A stretch of 64,000 nt of DNA from Platanthera guangdongensis (taxonomy: Eukaryota; Streptophyta; Magnoliopsida; Asparagales; Orchidaceae): positions 20,683,538-20,747,537 of the forward strand of contig CM077152.1 in NCBI GenBank assembly GCA_039583875.1, read 5' to 3'. Within the stretch, counting starts at the first letter, position 1. The number at the start of each line of letters is the position of its first letter. The position numbers and the translations under genes were made by a program. Below, piece after piece: positions 53,801 through 64,000 of this stretch. The notes under the pieces were generated by a model, which was not told where the DNA came from, searched no databases, and saw nothing but the letters and a program-made list of their open reading frames with translations.

Positions 53801-56800
53801 ATAATGAGGGAGTAGCAGCAGACGAGAGGATTTGAGCCCAAATACTGTGAAGATGAGGCGGGACACCTGCCATCGTCATGGAAATACCGACTGTTTTCTT
53901 TTGAGCACGCTGGACATCGAGATTTGTAGTCGGAGGCTGATGTTGGATCATGGCTTCAACCAGTGACGTGACCCGAGCAACAAATGAGGTTAAGTCGGCA
54001 GCACCGCCAGTGTCAATTGTCTGAAGATCTGTGATGATGTCATACAGGTGTTGGAGACTGTCCTTGCCAGAGTAAAGGGAATGGAGCTCATCTCACATCG
54101 TCTTGGCCGTCTCGTGATACATGGTCATGCGGTAAGGTTCGTCATCAAGGGAGTTGAGAAGCAAAGTATGAACACAGTCATCGTCAAGCAACCAGTCATC
54201 AGTGGGTGCAGAAGGAGGATCTTTGGTGAGATGATGCAGAATTCCCTTGGACTGAAGTTCCAGTCTGACAGAATGCACTCATTCAACAAAGTTCTTCTTC
54301 CCAGTAAGGGAGATGGTGGCGATCCTCAACTCGTCGCGCAGCTCAGGAACAGGAACCAAGTGGGCTGAAGGAGAAGAGTCAGTAGAGAGGAACCTGTGGC
54401 GTTATCACCTGACCGCTAGAGGAAGTGGCTAGGCGACACGAGCTGGCGGCTAGGCGACACGACCTGGAGGCTAGAAGAAGCGGATAGGTAGGCACAGCGG
54501 ACCGATTTCTGCGAATTAGGTCAGAGGCCGCGGCAGTAAATTTTGGCAAACCAGCACAACACAGGATGTAAGAGCAACAACGAACAGAAGACAAACCGTC
54601 GGCGAGCAACAGATAGGAATCAACGAGCGCAGCGGACTGAGGAGCAGCGAGTAGAGCTGAGACCACGACAAGGGCAGAAGGCCGGCAAGCAATGCAGAGG
54701 GAACTCGGGCGAACACAATCCAGCAGCAGCCGAGAAGGCACAGTGGGCAGAGCAACGAGCAGAGAAGAGACGGCTCCATCATGTAGTGTTCGCTCTAGTT
54801 TACCTTGTGATTTGTAGGACTCATTTGCTAGCACACACTTGCTTTGGCAGTCCACGCAACGAAAAGTCGAAGCTCGCTTGCCTCCAAGAATCTTGCACTA
54901 CTTAAATTAATTATTTGTGATTTAATCTTTCATTAATTATTTGTGATTTAATCTTTCATTACTTGCTAGTGATTTATTTGTTGGATCTTGTGTGTGTCGC
55001 ATGTGACATAGTAGTTTAATTGAGGGTTGCATATTAGGATTCACACCCACTTAGCCAATCCTACATCATAAAGGGTGAAAGGACGTAAGATCTCCCACAC
55101 TCAAAAAAAACTAATTCCCCTTGTAGCGTTGCACAGTCCAATAAACTTGGTGTCGTGAAACATAATTTTGATATCTCCATAATTCACCTTTTTCAGCAAG
55201 TGATCTTGGAAGTTTTTCAATTGTGCAATTGTAGAACTTGTGCATCATTGTATATTAAAAAAAATTCATCAAATATTTTGGCAGTAATTATGTTGACAAA
55301 TTAAACCTTCAGGTGTTATGTCTCCAAGTCTATTCCGATCTTTTTCTATTCTCACAAATCTGAATTTTTTGCAACAGTGAGAACGTTTGATGGCTACACA
55401 ACGAGTACGACCATCTTCACTCACCGGAGATAAGTGTTTTCAAGCCGAGGGGGAGTTGATGGCGCAACGCCCGACATACGTGTATTCCCGCAGGAGGTGG
55501 TGATCTGCTATCCAGTCGGACGATTTGAGTCCGCGGTTGCGTCCGGATGGTCGATCCGACTCGATTTCATTTATTGCTTTTAGGTTTTGAGTTGTATTTG
55601 ACACCCGATCGGCCCGGACATTATGAGTCGTCCGATTTGGGTGCTAAAGTAAGATTTAGGGTTATAAATATTGCAGGCAATGGTTCAAGGGAGTACATCG
55701 AAGGTTGGATTGCAGTTTTTGCAACCTTTCGGTCTTCTCTCCAGTGTGATATCAGAAGAGCATCCCTCTGGTGCGACGCCTAGGGTAAATCCTCCCTATT
55801 TTCCCCACTGTTAATCTTCCCACCGCCTCCCTCTAGCCGCTAGTCCCCTCCCCTTCACTCTGTGTTTCCTTCCTGACCACCTGATGTAAGGTAGGCAACA
55901 GGGTGCACAAAACCTAGGGCGCAAGGTGGAAATACAAATGCGACACACTAACACGACTCCAAATGCAATGCGGTCGTCAATGATAATTTATATGTAACAC
56001 CACGCAAATATTTAGAATTGAAAACAACGAATTGATTTTGGCAATTTGATAACAGCTTTCCTCCGCTCTGAGGGCCAAAGCAAAGCGCGCGGCGAATAAC
56101 TCCACCTGCAAATTATTAGCGTACCGAAACAATTTCTACTAAAAAGAATCACAACACATATATTTATTCCCCAATAAAAATGTCAAATCAAATAAACCAA
56201 TAACACAAAAAACTCACGAAGTAGCGGGCTGAACCAAGACACTGAAGAACTTGGGTCCGGATGTGTAGATCGGCGATCGGAGATGGAACCGGAGGCGTGA
56301 CAACGATGGCGGTGGCTGTTCATGGCGATAAATGGTGAGATCGGACAAGAGAATGAAAGATCCGGCCACATATAAGTAGATTCGGGCCGGGAAGGGTAGA
56401 TCTGATGTGTAGGAGCGGGTCCGGGATAAAATGGTAATATAAGTGGAGGGAAACGACTGATCAAGGCTGGAATTCTCAGATCTGGAATGATCTTGAGAAT
56501 CGAGGGTGTGGGGAAGTGGATCCACGGAGGGGATGATGAAGGAGGGGTCGGTCGGGCTTAGGGTGGCTGAATGGTGGTCGGGTATTGAGGAGGACCAGCC
56601 GGCGGTCTGGATGGAGGAGGGAGGAAGGGGTGGTGGTTGGCGGAATGGGTGGGGGGGAGGCGTTGAAGGGGAGGAGGCCGGCGGTGGACTGGCGGCTGCA
56701 CAGCAGGCCGGCGGCTTGGCTGTTTGTAGGAAACAGTCGGTCGATTGTTTTAGGGTGCGGTTTAGGGGGCTGCAGTGATGGGAACGGAGGTTTGAGGAGT

Positions 56801-58865
56801 GGAAAATGAAGGCAAGGGTAGGGGGTACCTTGGGGGGAAGAACGAGCACCTAGGAGTCGTCACCTATGGTTCCACGGCGTCGGTACCGGGGCGAGATCGC
56901 TGGAATCGGGAATGAAGTTCTCCAAATTCTGCAATGATCTGAATTCAGCCCCTACATCACTTATTTATAAGAAGAGAACAACATAAGGCTTCCCATCAAT
57001 GGCTATGATTGGCTGGTGGGGTCGGTCACTAAATACATGAAAAAAAACTTAAAAAGGATAAACTAATATATATTTTTGACTCGCGGCAACGTGTCGGATG
57101 CAACCGCGGAGTCGGATCGGCGATCCGATCAAGCCTTCCTGTGCGAATAAATGAATGTGGGTCCCGTCTTGCGGATCCCTCCAGGTGCACGATCTGATGG
57201 ATCCCCATCAACTCCCCCCGACTGAAAATCCTTCATCTCCGATGAATGGATATGATCGTACTGAAGTCGAATTCCAGGGGCGAGTCGATCAAGCTCTGCC
57301 GGTAATATCCAAGCGTCGTCTGCTCGTGCATCCTCATCCCCAGGCGACCACGGCTTGTGCATCCCGTCCCCAGTCAACCCGCGTCTGATTCCCCATCAAC
57401 TAGCTTGAGGTCTCCTTCCGTTAGAAACCCCCGGCCAGTCCAATTTTCACGACGAAATCGACCACTCTCTGTCTTCTTCCCAGATGTCGAACCCCCCTTA
57501 CATTTCCCCTTCCCCTACAGTCACTTCTCCTTGGTTTATCCATTGTCGCCAACCCCAATATGCCCTCACTGTGAGTCTCTACAACCACTATCTTCTCCCT
57601 AACAGCCACTACATACCCCACCCTAGCCACCACCAGTCCAAAACTCCGCTTCTGAAGCCTTTCACGCTTGCTACGACCTTGGATGCCCACAAACAACTGT
57701 CATTGTCGCCGCATGCACGAGTAAGTTGTTGTTGGAATTTTTATTTTTTATTGTTGTTTATTTTGGTACCCTACTTATAATGGATGTGTACTTTATATGT
57801 TATTAGTATCTGCGACTGTATGATTTGCGGAGTTTATTCAGTGCGCGCTTAAACGTTTGTGTCTTGGTCGTTTTGTTGAATGAAGCATGTTCTCTTTAAT
57901 TAAAAATTGTGAATGCTTGCGCTCCTGTTCATTTTATAGCAATTAATTACTGTTGTTAATTTTGAAACGGACTTCCTCTTGCATTTTCAACATTCTCCAT
58001 CGCATATAGAATTGCATTTAGTGAGTCAACTCCGAGTTGACCTACCGATCCATCAACGTCCCATAACAATATCATACATGAGGCGACAAATGATGCTCCC
58101 AATATTTGCATAAGGAATTTCAAGAAATATGCACCAAAAATTGTATAGTGATCTAATACGGCGTACAAATACTCTGAAAACTGTCAAAAATCATGTTATG
58201 AAGAATAAAATAAATAGGTAAATTAAATTGTTAAACAAGCGTTGAGCTGAGTACCAGTTATTGTAGCACTTGAGGCACATTGCATGGCAGCAGTTGGGTA
58301 AAACAATCTTGCTGTTCAACTCCATGCATATCCCACATTCTTCCTCTCTTTCCGCATCTATCTCTGAAATCTGCTTCCTCTTGTCACCAGCCTTCTTTCT
58401 ATACCTCTCCACAGCTGATGCTCTTCGATAATTATTTTCCACAATATTGAACCCCTTTCGCATTTGAATCAATGAGGGGAAGATTATAGCTGACAAATCC
58501 CCGCCATAAATAAAAGTAAAAAAAGTGAACAAATTAAAAACGTACTTGTGAGTTCATAAACTAATCATTCTTACAATAGAATTCCCTAATACTTGCTTTC
58601 TTTATACATGTTGATTTGGCGCCTCTTCCATCAAAAAGAACCTTTTGACCATGAGATTTGTTAAGAAATAAAGAGCACCAAGAAAAATCTTAAATATTTT
58701 CAAATTAGGGAGATGAAAACCTCATATATCATTATCCTGAGTAGACCAACAGCCCCGGCAAGATTGCAGTCTGTCCACTTAGCCAGGCAAAGAAAAAATT
58801 TTGCTGCTGGACTATATGAAATCTTCATCTGAAGAAATGCACCATTTTCCTGAAACTCTGATGCT
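47872..58865 (-). CDS. RING-finger E3 ubiquitin ligase, AIRP2-like (partial; four exons found)
   Basis: Exons on the minus strand: 58865-58721, 58641-58575, 58489-58255 and 48136-47872, stop TGA 47874-47872. All borders are GT-AG and phases fit (1, 0, 1, 2 bases carried), giving 236 residues. Exon a holds the family signature SYSPAAKFFLCLAKWTDC and LAGAVGLLRIMIYE. Exon c holds IIFPSLIQMRKGF, a basic linker and the RING start CGICMELNSKIVLPNCCHAMC. Exon d supplies the last zinc ligands SCPFC and the tail DLWVYTDDSDVVDM...LYLYINKLPSI. The RING is of C3HC4 form. In Arabidopsis AIRP2 is a cytosolic E3 ligase in abscisic acid signalling; a role here is inferred from family only. The first ~25-30 residues were not found. 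Intron 3 is about 10.1 kb (58254-48137) and holds a copia element in the same orientation. Confidence 0.8.
48137..50134. other. 3' part of the giant RING-gene intron; LTR-like remnants
   Basis: 48180-48225 repeats, with changes, a ~45-bp motif found at 47664-47708 on the other side of the last RING exon. Around 49076-49380 a minus-strand LTR-like piece is suggested by GGGGACAAAGTC followed by TATATAAGG and an end CGCGTATCA, but ends and duplication could not be proven. No conserved domain recognised in the small frames at 49400-49940. Confidence 0.35.
50324..50713 (-). pseudogene. Copia RNase H
   Basis: 129 codons: SSAEAEYRSMASVVSELTWL, LLCDSLAAIHIAKNLVFHER, TKHIEVDCHFVREKV, DQVADFLTKALP. 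These are the conserved copia RNase H motifs in order, ending the polyprotein just before the 3' LTR. It is frame-shifted from RT near 50730. Confidence 0.88.
50881..51522 (-). pseudogene. Copia reverse transcriptase core
   Basis: 213 codons open: CHLKKSIYGLKQSPRAWFDK, the catalytic LLVYVDDILIT, DLGKLRYFLSIVIAR, and YRRLVGKLIYLTVTRPDISF. The catalytic aspartates are present, but the flanking frames are broken. Confidence 0.88.
51540..52650 (-). pseudogene. Copia integrase C-terminus and RT N-terminus
   Basis: Frame-broken. The integrase remainder is recognisable as VAERKNIHLLDVARSLMLQM (another frame, about 52550-52600) and KHMFVGYSRTQKDYVCYS. After a proline-rich linker the RT begins with HPEWRTTMDEEMTALWAKQT and WDLVPLPPGQ. 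The part to about 51540 (KARLVARGFTQQ and similar) is interrupted by stops. Confidence 0.75.
52676..53473 (-). pseudogene. Copia protease, pre-integrase and integrase N-terminus
   Basis: One open frame of 265 codons. The aspartic protease motif WIVDSGATHHIT is intact. A GAG-pre-integrase region follows with HRRLVHAPLPFLKN and the zinc-binding CDSCILGKQHRSSF. Integrase starts at VHSDVWGPYKI, with the first catalytic aspartate, and continues YFITFIDDYSQTTW. The second aspartate and the glutamate lie beyond the frame break near 52676. Confidence 0.82.
53585..54390 (-). pseudogene. Copia gag with zinc knuckle
   Basis: Broken frames. The N-terminal part reads HLVPVPELRDELRIA and SVRLELQSKGILHHLTKDPP. 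Typical UBN2-like gag phrases follow (LHSLYSGKDSLQHLYD, FVARVTSLVEAM). The zinc knuckle CSFCGKDGHLEATC (C-x2-C-x4-H-x4-C) is at about 53588-53633. Stop codons interrupt it at several places (for example before VHSVRLE and at 54093). Confidence 0.75.
54450..55445. other. Intron sequence right of the copia element; no gene seen
   Basis: 54450-54900 is G+C-richer and probably the copia 5' leader. Beyond it the sequence is AT-rich, with a 27-bp motif (ATTATTTGTGATTTAATC) repeated in tandem near 54908-54958. Confidence 0.4.
55446..57225. mobile_element. Element with imperfect ~170-bp terminal inverted repeats
   Basis: The left end GAGGGGGAGTTGATGG and the right end, inverted, TCGGGGGGAGTTGATGG start two arms. 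These share AGTCCGCGGTTGCGTCCG (left) and ACTCCGCGGTTGCATCCG (right, inverted). The interior is non-repetitive, with only low-complexity small frames. The superfamily is unknown. The purine-rich G(5-6)AG before TTGATGG also resembles polypurine tracts, so two opposed LTR fragments are an alternative. Confidence 0.45.
57226..58254. other. 5' part of the giant RING-gene intron
   Basis: A minus-strand frame at 57956-58168 (70 codons, LGVDSLNAILYAMENVENA) looks protein-like but matches nothing I recognise and has no obvious splice context. The rest is non-coding. Confidence 0.3.
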
Positions 58866-60702
58866 CTACAAGCACATAAAAGATCATAAAATGAAACAAG
58901 GAATATAAATACAGTTTGCTTTACTTGGTAAAAGATAAATCATAATTTTAAATAAACTGTTCAATCATAAAAATGAAAGCACAGCTAAAACATAAATAGG
59001 CCATAGAAGGTTATATCATTTGATAAGAAAAGTATGCAGGTGAATTCATGCTTAATAACATAACACAACCCTTAAAGATAATGCCATGAAGATAAACCTT
59101 GAGGGGAGAGGAAGAAGAATATTGCATACAAGGAAGAATAAGACTGTACTAAACATGAATAAGAAACAAAACACTAACAACAAGCTCTTGTCTAGGTTTC
59201 GATGATAGGTTCCCATGTAGAGCATTCTCTCCAACAAGCAAGACTAATGAACTCCCAGATACTTGTTCACTCATGCATGACTCTCTCATACTCCTAGGAC
59301 ATGCTAATTAATCGAAGACTCTTCCCTTATTAATTACAATAATGGAGTCCTAAGAATATTACTTAATCAAGACCCATAATTAATTAATACTAATTAATTA
59401 AAGTAATTAATTAGCGTTGTTTAAATAATTAATACCAAGTATCTAACAGATTAAAAATAAATATTAATTAAGTTATTACATAAATGACTTGTAACGTGTC
59501 GTGGCATGCTTCTCCAAAATAATCTCCTTGTCATCCAAGATACGTGATATAGGCTCGATGCGTGCCTCGGACCATAAGGAATCTAGCAGGCAAAAAAATT
59601 AACAGCGCATTATATACTGCAAGATTGTACAATTAAATACTAGAACGGCCTTCAGTTAACAAATTATGTATGCATATCCCAAAAGTCATCATTATCCAAT
59701 TGACATGGACGACTATATTAGGATGATGCAATTACCTAAATTTCCTGCCAAGTTTGTTGTTAGTGTCAATACTCCACTCGGGTTTGTTGCTACTAATCGC
59801 TAGTTTAACCTAGTACCCTCATCCAGTATTCTCTCTACTAACCTGAAATGTGCGCTATTTATTTAGCAATCCCATGCACATGTTTCTCCGCATAGGGGTC
59901 GGCGAGATCTCCACATAGGAGACATGGGGGTCGGCGATCTCTACATAGGGGTCGGCGAGATCTCCACATAGGAGACATGGGGGTCGGCGATCTCTACATA
60001 GGGGTCGGCGAGATCTCCACATAGGGGTCGGCGAGATCTCCACGTGGTAGGACTTGGAGGTGGTTGTGAAATTCCAGGTAGACATGAACATTCGTTAATG
60101 ATAAATTAATCTGAATAAATATTTAATTCATAGTATAAGGTGTAAAACGGTGCGATCAAATTTATTGCAGACTCATAACATTATTCTCTGTTCAAGTGAT
60201 TCACAGTCAGTGTAAGAATAAACCTATTATTGACATGTGATGGATGGGTCTAATATGTGCCTGATCTTAACCCATAATGAATGGTTGTAGCAGACTATGG
60301 CTCCATTTGGCATGGCATTTTTGCTCCGGTGAGTTTGAACAAAAACGCCACCACCATAGAATGGATGTTTGGCATGACAACAGCTATGACCGATGAATGT
60401 GCGCGACAATCTGAGCTGTCAGTGCATTTATTATGGTATCTTGAGCGTTTCCTTTTATCTCGAAATCAAAGTATCACAAGCTAAAGACATAATTAATGAA
60501 TCAGTTAAATGCAAAACTTTGTAACGTCACTTTGACAACTATTTAAGCTTTAGCCTTGCATGCAGAAATCAAAAAATGAATAAAAAATGTCTCTGCTCAA
60601 GAGCCTCACGAGTATGTGGACCCAAGCAGTGGAGATGATGAGACACTGGTATCAAATCACCATTTTAGATTTTTTTCTCTAAGTTTTACAATATAGTTAC
60701 AA
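58866..60702. other. Upstream of the known RING exons; one candidate exon and a minisatellite
   Basis: 59489-59582 (minus) is a possible 94-bp exon: it follows a pyrimidine tract and CTGCTAG, reads SLWSEARIEPISRILDDKEI..., and ends before GTCATT. I cannot assign it to the RING gene or to another gene. The missing first RING-gene exon may lie here or beyond. A fragment resembling a MITE end (GGCTCCATTTGGCATGGC) is near 60301. Confidence 0.3.
59891..60045. repeat. 53-bp minisatellite, about 3 units
   Basis: CATAGGGGTCGGCGAGATCT recurs at 59891, 59944 and 59997; within each unit a shorter ACATGGGGGTCGGCGATCTC repeats the same core. A small minus-strand frame through it is a repeat product. Confidence 0.85.
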
Positions 60703-62022
60703 ATGGTCTCATCATCTACCACGAATTCCACCTCTTTCTCTCAGCCCTCTGTCCCATTTTTCACTGGTGACATGTATGGCTTTTGGATCATCAAAATGAG
60801 AACCATATTAGAATCTCAAGATCTCTGGGACATTGTGTGTAACGGTGTTGGCACCACCACCAAAGCTGCAGAGGGTGACCCCCCAAAAATCAACAAAGAA
60901 GAGAGGATGAAAAACGATCATGCATTACTTTTGCTCTAGCAAAGTGTCTCAAATAAAATTCTCCCGCGTATTATGGGTGCTACCTCTGCAAAGATGGCGT
61001 GGGTCACTCTAAAAGAAGAATTCATTGGAACAGAGAAGGTAATAACCATAGAACTACAAACTATATGGAGAGAATTTGAGAATCTACATATGCAGCCAGT
61101 GAGCCAGGTGAATGTGTTAAAACCTTCTTCGGAAGAACTAATACACTAGTTAATCAAATGAGAGCTATGGGAGAAGTCATTGAGGATTCAAAGATTGTTC
61201 TCAAAATCCTCGAATGTCTCTCTTTTTCCTTTAACCCAATTATAATTGCAATTGAATAAGCTAGAGATCTCAAAACTGTCTCTAGCCCAGCTTCAAGGTT
61301 CTCTTCTTGCTCATGAAGATCGGCTCAAAAAGGAACAAGGTAACATGGAAATTGCTTTTCAAATGAAACTGTAGCTTCATAAAAATCATGAAAAACGAAA
61401 GCTTGCACCCCCCTCCAGGCCAAGTCTCCTTCTCCCTGGAAATCTAATTCCAAAGGTAGGGTAGAGGAAGACCATCACCACAAAACAAAAACAAAAACAA
61501 AAAAGGATTGTTTTGCACTCTCTGCAAAAGAACTAATCATGAACTATAAGATTGCTTTTTAAGTGTAAAAGGTGCAAGATAGGAGTTTACATTGAGAAAG
61601 ACTATTGGTTCAATCAAAAGGAAGAAGCCGATGTCGGTGAAAAAGGAGGGTAAAGAAGCTAAAGGAGAACAACAAGAAACTAAAATTGAACGGCTATATG
61701 TAACATGTTTCAAGACTGAAACAAAAAACTGTTACGACTGGATCATTGATAGTGTATGCTCCAGTCACATGTGCCATTCCAAATCCCTTTTCTCTTCCCT
61801 CGACGAAACCTTAAAATCTGAGGGGTTTTTTGGTGATGGAACCGCCAAGAAGATTGAAGGGAAAGGGATAATATACATTCTAACTGATAAAGGAGACTCG
61901 AAGTTCATCCACAATGTGTCAGAGCTTGCCCAGAGCATGTTGAGCGTCGGCCAACTCATGAAAGGGAAAACATTGTTGCCTTTTTTTGGCAATGTTTGCA
62001 ACATCTCTGACAAGCCCGCGGG
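60703..62022 (+). pseudogene. Degenerate copia gag and protease fragment
   Basis: Plus strand. ATG 60703, then FSQPSVPFFTGDMYGFWIIK and LESQDLWDIVCNG, the N-terminus of plant copia gag. Stops and frameshifts follow through the UBN2-like region. A protease region from 61592 reads YDWIIDSVCSSHMCHSK, where the active-site Asp-Ser-Gly has become Asp-Ser-Val. The fragment is cut at 62023 by an LTR starting TGTAACACCC. Confidence 0.8.
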
Positions 62023-64000
62023 TGTAACACCCTGCCTGTCACGAAAAATATAACATCAAGTTTGTTCGGGGTCCCACACCGTATTAAACAAACAGACTAA
62101 GGAGTTACGAAAAGAAACCAAGCATCCACGTAACCTAATATAGAGCCAAACCCTAGCGGAAGCAGTTGAATAACACAAACACATACAGGAAGGTCCACTA
62201 TATATATAACATCAGTAATGAAATACATACACACATGTTTCGGCCTAAAAGTATTACCAGTTGTTCAAAAGTGTTTATACAACTATATGATTTACACCGC
62301 CACGCAGGTCAGCATTACATGAAAGGTATAAACACAGCACTTGGGCCTTCGAGGGACAACACACCAAAAGAGTTTCAGCCTGCTATTTCCCGCTCGGCTC
62401 GTCAGCACCTGCACAAGTACAATCCACCAAGACGTAGCAAAACAAAACACTGATCAACTTTAGCTGACCACAATTATAACGACTCCGCCCCATTCCCGAG
62501 GCGGCGGTACTCCTTCCCTGCAAGTGATGCAACCTGTGGAGCATCTCTTTTGTTTTTAGTTTGTTTATTTTATCGTACTTGTATTTTTTTCTCTTGTCGC
62601 GCATGTATTCGCGCTTAGTTGGGATGGTGCGATTTGTCGCGCACGTTATAGCGCGCTTGTGTTAATTTTGTATTATCGTGCACGCTTTCGCGCAATTTTT
62701 GTTTGACACTTTGGTGTGACCGGCCAACGAGACCTTAAATGCATAGGTCCGGTAATTTAGCGGGTAGATTAGATTAGGGCAAGCTTATAATAATTATTTA
62801 TTTCATTATTATTATTATTATTCTAAAATCTGATTTTCAAGGCCCATATCAAAACCCTAATTCCCCCTTATATAAGTTTTCCTTCTCCCATGTTAGAAGC
62901 CGGCTGGAATAAGAAAAACTGAACATGATTTTATTTCCTCGTTCGGGTTTTTCTTCCAGCGCCACCCCCTACAAGCACGACGAAGCCCGACGTCGTTGGT
63001 TCCTCCTTCCCCTCCTGTGTTGTCGGCGCCTGGGCCCTCTTAGGTCACCGGCGACCCTTCCCGAAGTCGTCGCACCTTCCATCGCTGGATCTTCCCGACC
63101 CCGTCAACTTTCGCTCGTCGGCCTGCGCCGCCGGCTCCAGAACCTCACCAAGCCCCGACGTATACGCCTTCAGCCTCTGACGACTTCTCCGGCCCCGTTC
63201 TCGGTAACTCCAGTGGCCTCAGGCCGGTTTCTCTCCACAGTAAAGCTCCAGCACCACCGACTTCCTTCCCGAGCTCCACTTCCGCAGCGTCTCCAGCCAG
63301 CCACCCGCTTTCCGGCCACCTCCAGTCAGCAGCAACCACCTTCCCTGTCGATAGTGCCACTCACCCTCCATGGTATACCTCTCCATTCCTCCAAGTCTCA
63401 ACCCATAGTTTGATTATATGCTTAAATATTCAAAATGAATAGTTATTATTATGAGCTTGGCCAAGCTGATTTCACCTCCTGATTATCGTTATTTTCCATT
63501 TTTGTGTATCTCCAATTTTGTATTTCGGGCCTGTGGAATCATGTTTCGTGACGCTATTACGTTTGTGCGGTAGCCTTGCGTTCGCGAGCGACACTTAGGG
63601 TCGTTTTATCAGTTTAAAATAGTCCGCGAGTGTTTCCCACACCACAAATATTTTAAATAGGTCGCAATTATTATTTTCAAAACTACAGCCCTAGGTTTAG
63701 GATCACATCAGCAAGAAGGCAGTATAGTAGCATATAATTGCGCAATCACCACAAACGATGGCACACACGGTCATACGTTTCGTGCTCTCATTGCACAATT
63801 TCGGTGTACTCCCCGAGTCCCACCTCCATCCTAAGTATCACTAACTTAGATGGTTCACCTGAGCGACTGTCAGTCATCACGTCTTCACGCTACCCAGGCT
63901 TTTCCCAAAATCAACGGGTGCACCGAGGAGCGACCACTTCACCAACTAGTATGGGACGGGTTCGGATTAGCTTTGCTCGTGCTCAAATCATCGGAATCAA
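62023..64000 (+). mobile_element. LTR of another retrotransposon (start; end not in window or not seen)
   Basis: Starts TGTAACACCCTGCCTGTC, a common LTR beginning in plant gypsy elements, and interrupts the copia protease frame. A core promoter TATATAA at 62869-62875 lies about 850 bp in, consistent with a long plus-oriented LTR. The open frame 62925-63413 lies downstream of the TATA box, is serine/proline/arginine-rich and shows no domain, so it is probably not a gene. The LTR end was not identified. Confidence 0.5.

Larger units (their letters stand above)
50135..54450 (-). mobile_element. Degenerate Ty1/copia retrotransposon
   Basis: In minus-strand order: gag, zinc knuckle, protease, integrase, RT and RNase H, so it is copia by gene order. 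Many stops and frameshifts. A probable 3' LTR start TGTAAAGGCCC follows GGAGTCTTAGAAAAGAACA just past the RNase H stop (around 50322). Nothing matching it was found to the right of gag, so the element is truncated or its 5' LTR has decayed. It lies in the RING-gene intron in the gene's orientation. Confidence 0.85.

Noticed and set aside
56214..56849. 211-codon minus-strand proline-rich frame
   Set aside because: G/C-skewed low-complexity sequence inside an inverted-repeat element; no domain and no conserved start.
60299..60400. A complete MITE
   Set aside because: One end resembles GGCTCCGTTTGGCA, but I could not find a matching inverted end or target duplication.
62925..63413. A 162-codon possible gene after a TATA box
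   Set aside because: Low-complexity Ser/Pro/Arg composition and position downstream of the TATA box in a probable LTR; no domain recognised.

Overview
The window is nuclear DNA of a flowering plant. It contains nested LTR retrotransposons of plant types (Ty3/gypsy of the Tat lineage with two RNase H domains, plus Ty1/copia), miniature inverted-repeat elements, a 5S-rRNA-derived foldback element, and one host gene with plant-style introns. I cannot name the species; nothing seen is bacterial or organellar.

Layout. (1) 1-17368 and 30507-47818 are near-identical direct copies of one ~17.3 kb segment. Each holds the 3' end of an older 'outer' gypsy-type element (a splice-site-like 83-bp tandem array, a polypurine tract and a 3' LTR). 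A younger 13.4 kb Tat-type gypsy element is inserted inside that LTR (2653-16124 and 33158-46575; 702-705 bp LTRs, target duplication GGTAA in both copies). (2) 17369-22837 is gene-poor: a 500-N scaffold gap, MITEs, TA microsatellites and a GC-rich giant hairpin. (3) From 22838 comes the probable 5' end of the outer element: its 5' LTR (promoter region deleted), a broken gag interrupted by a 729-bp foldback element with 5S rRNA-like arms, a CT-based compound minisatellite and a probable solo LTR. This leads into segment copy 2. (4) 47872-58865 (minus) is a host RING-finger E3 ligase gene of the AIRP2-like family. Its RING domain is split by a ~10.1 kb intron filled with a degenerate copia element and inverted repeats. 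(5) 58866-64000 holds a minisatellite, a degenerate copia gag-protease fragment and the start of another LTR.

The young gypsy element is the most interesting object. Gag, protease, RT, RNase H, archaeal-type RNase H and integrase lie on the plus strand. Between integrase and the 3' LTR there are a 115-bp tandem array, a 16-bp array and two genes in antisense orientation, each with its own TATA box and short GT-AG introns. The first (gene A) encodes a protein with the 'putative gypsy type transposon' domain followed by a coiled coil. The second (gene B) encodes a lysine-rich, acidic, probably nuclear protein. Antisense placement would let these introns survive retrotransposition.

The sense polyprotein is broken in both copies by shared lesions: an in-frame TAG in gag, a frameshift in protease, TGA at a conserved RT tryptophan, and a frameshift before the second RNase H. 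Copy-specific lesions are mostly homopolymer length differences and may be assembly errors. Whether the 17.3 kb repeat is a true segmental duplication or two haplotypes laid end to end across the gap cannot be settled from the sequence.
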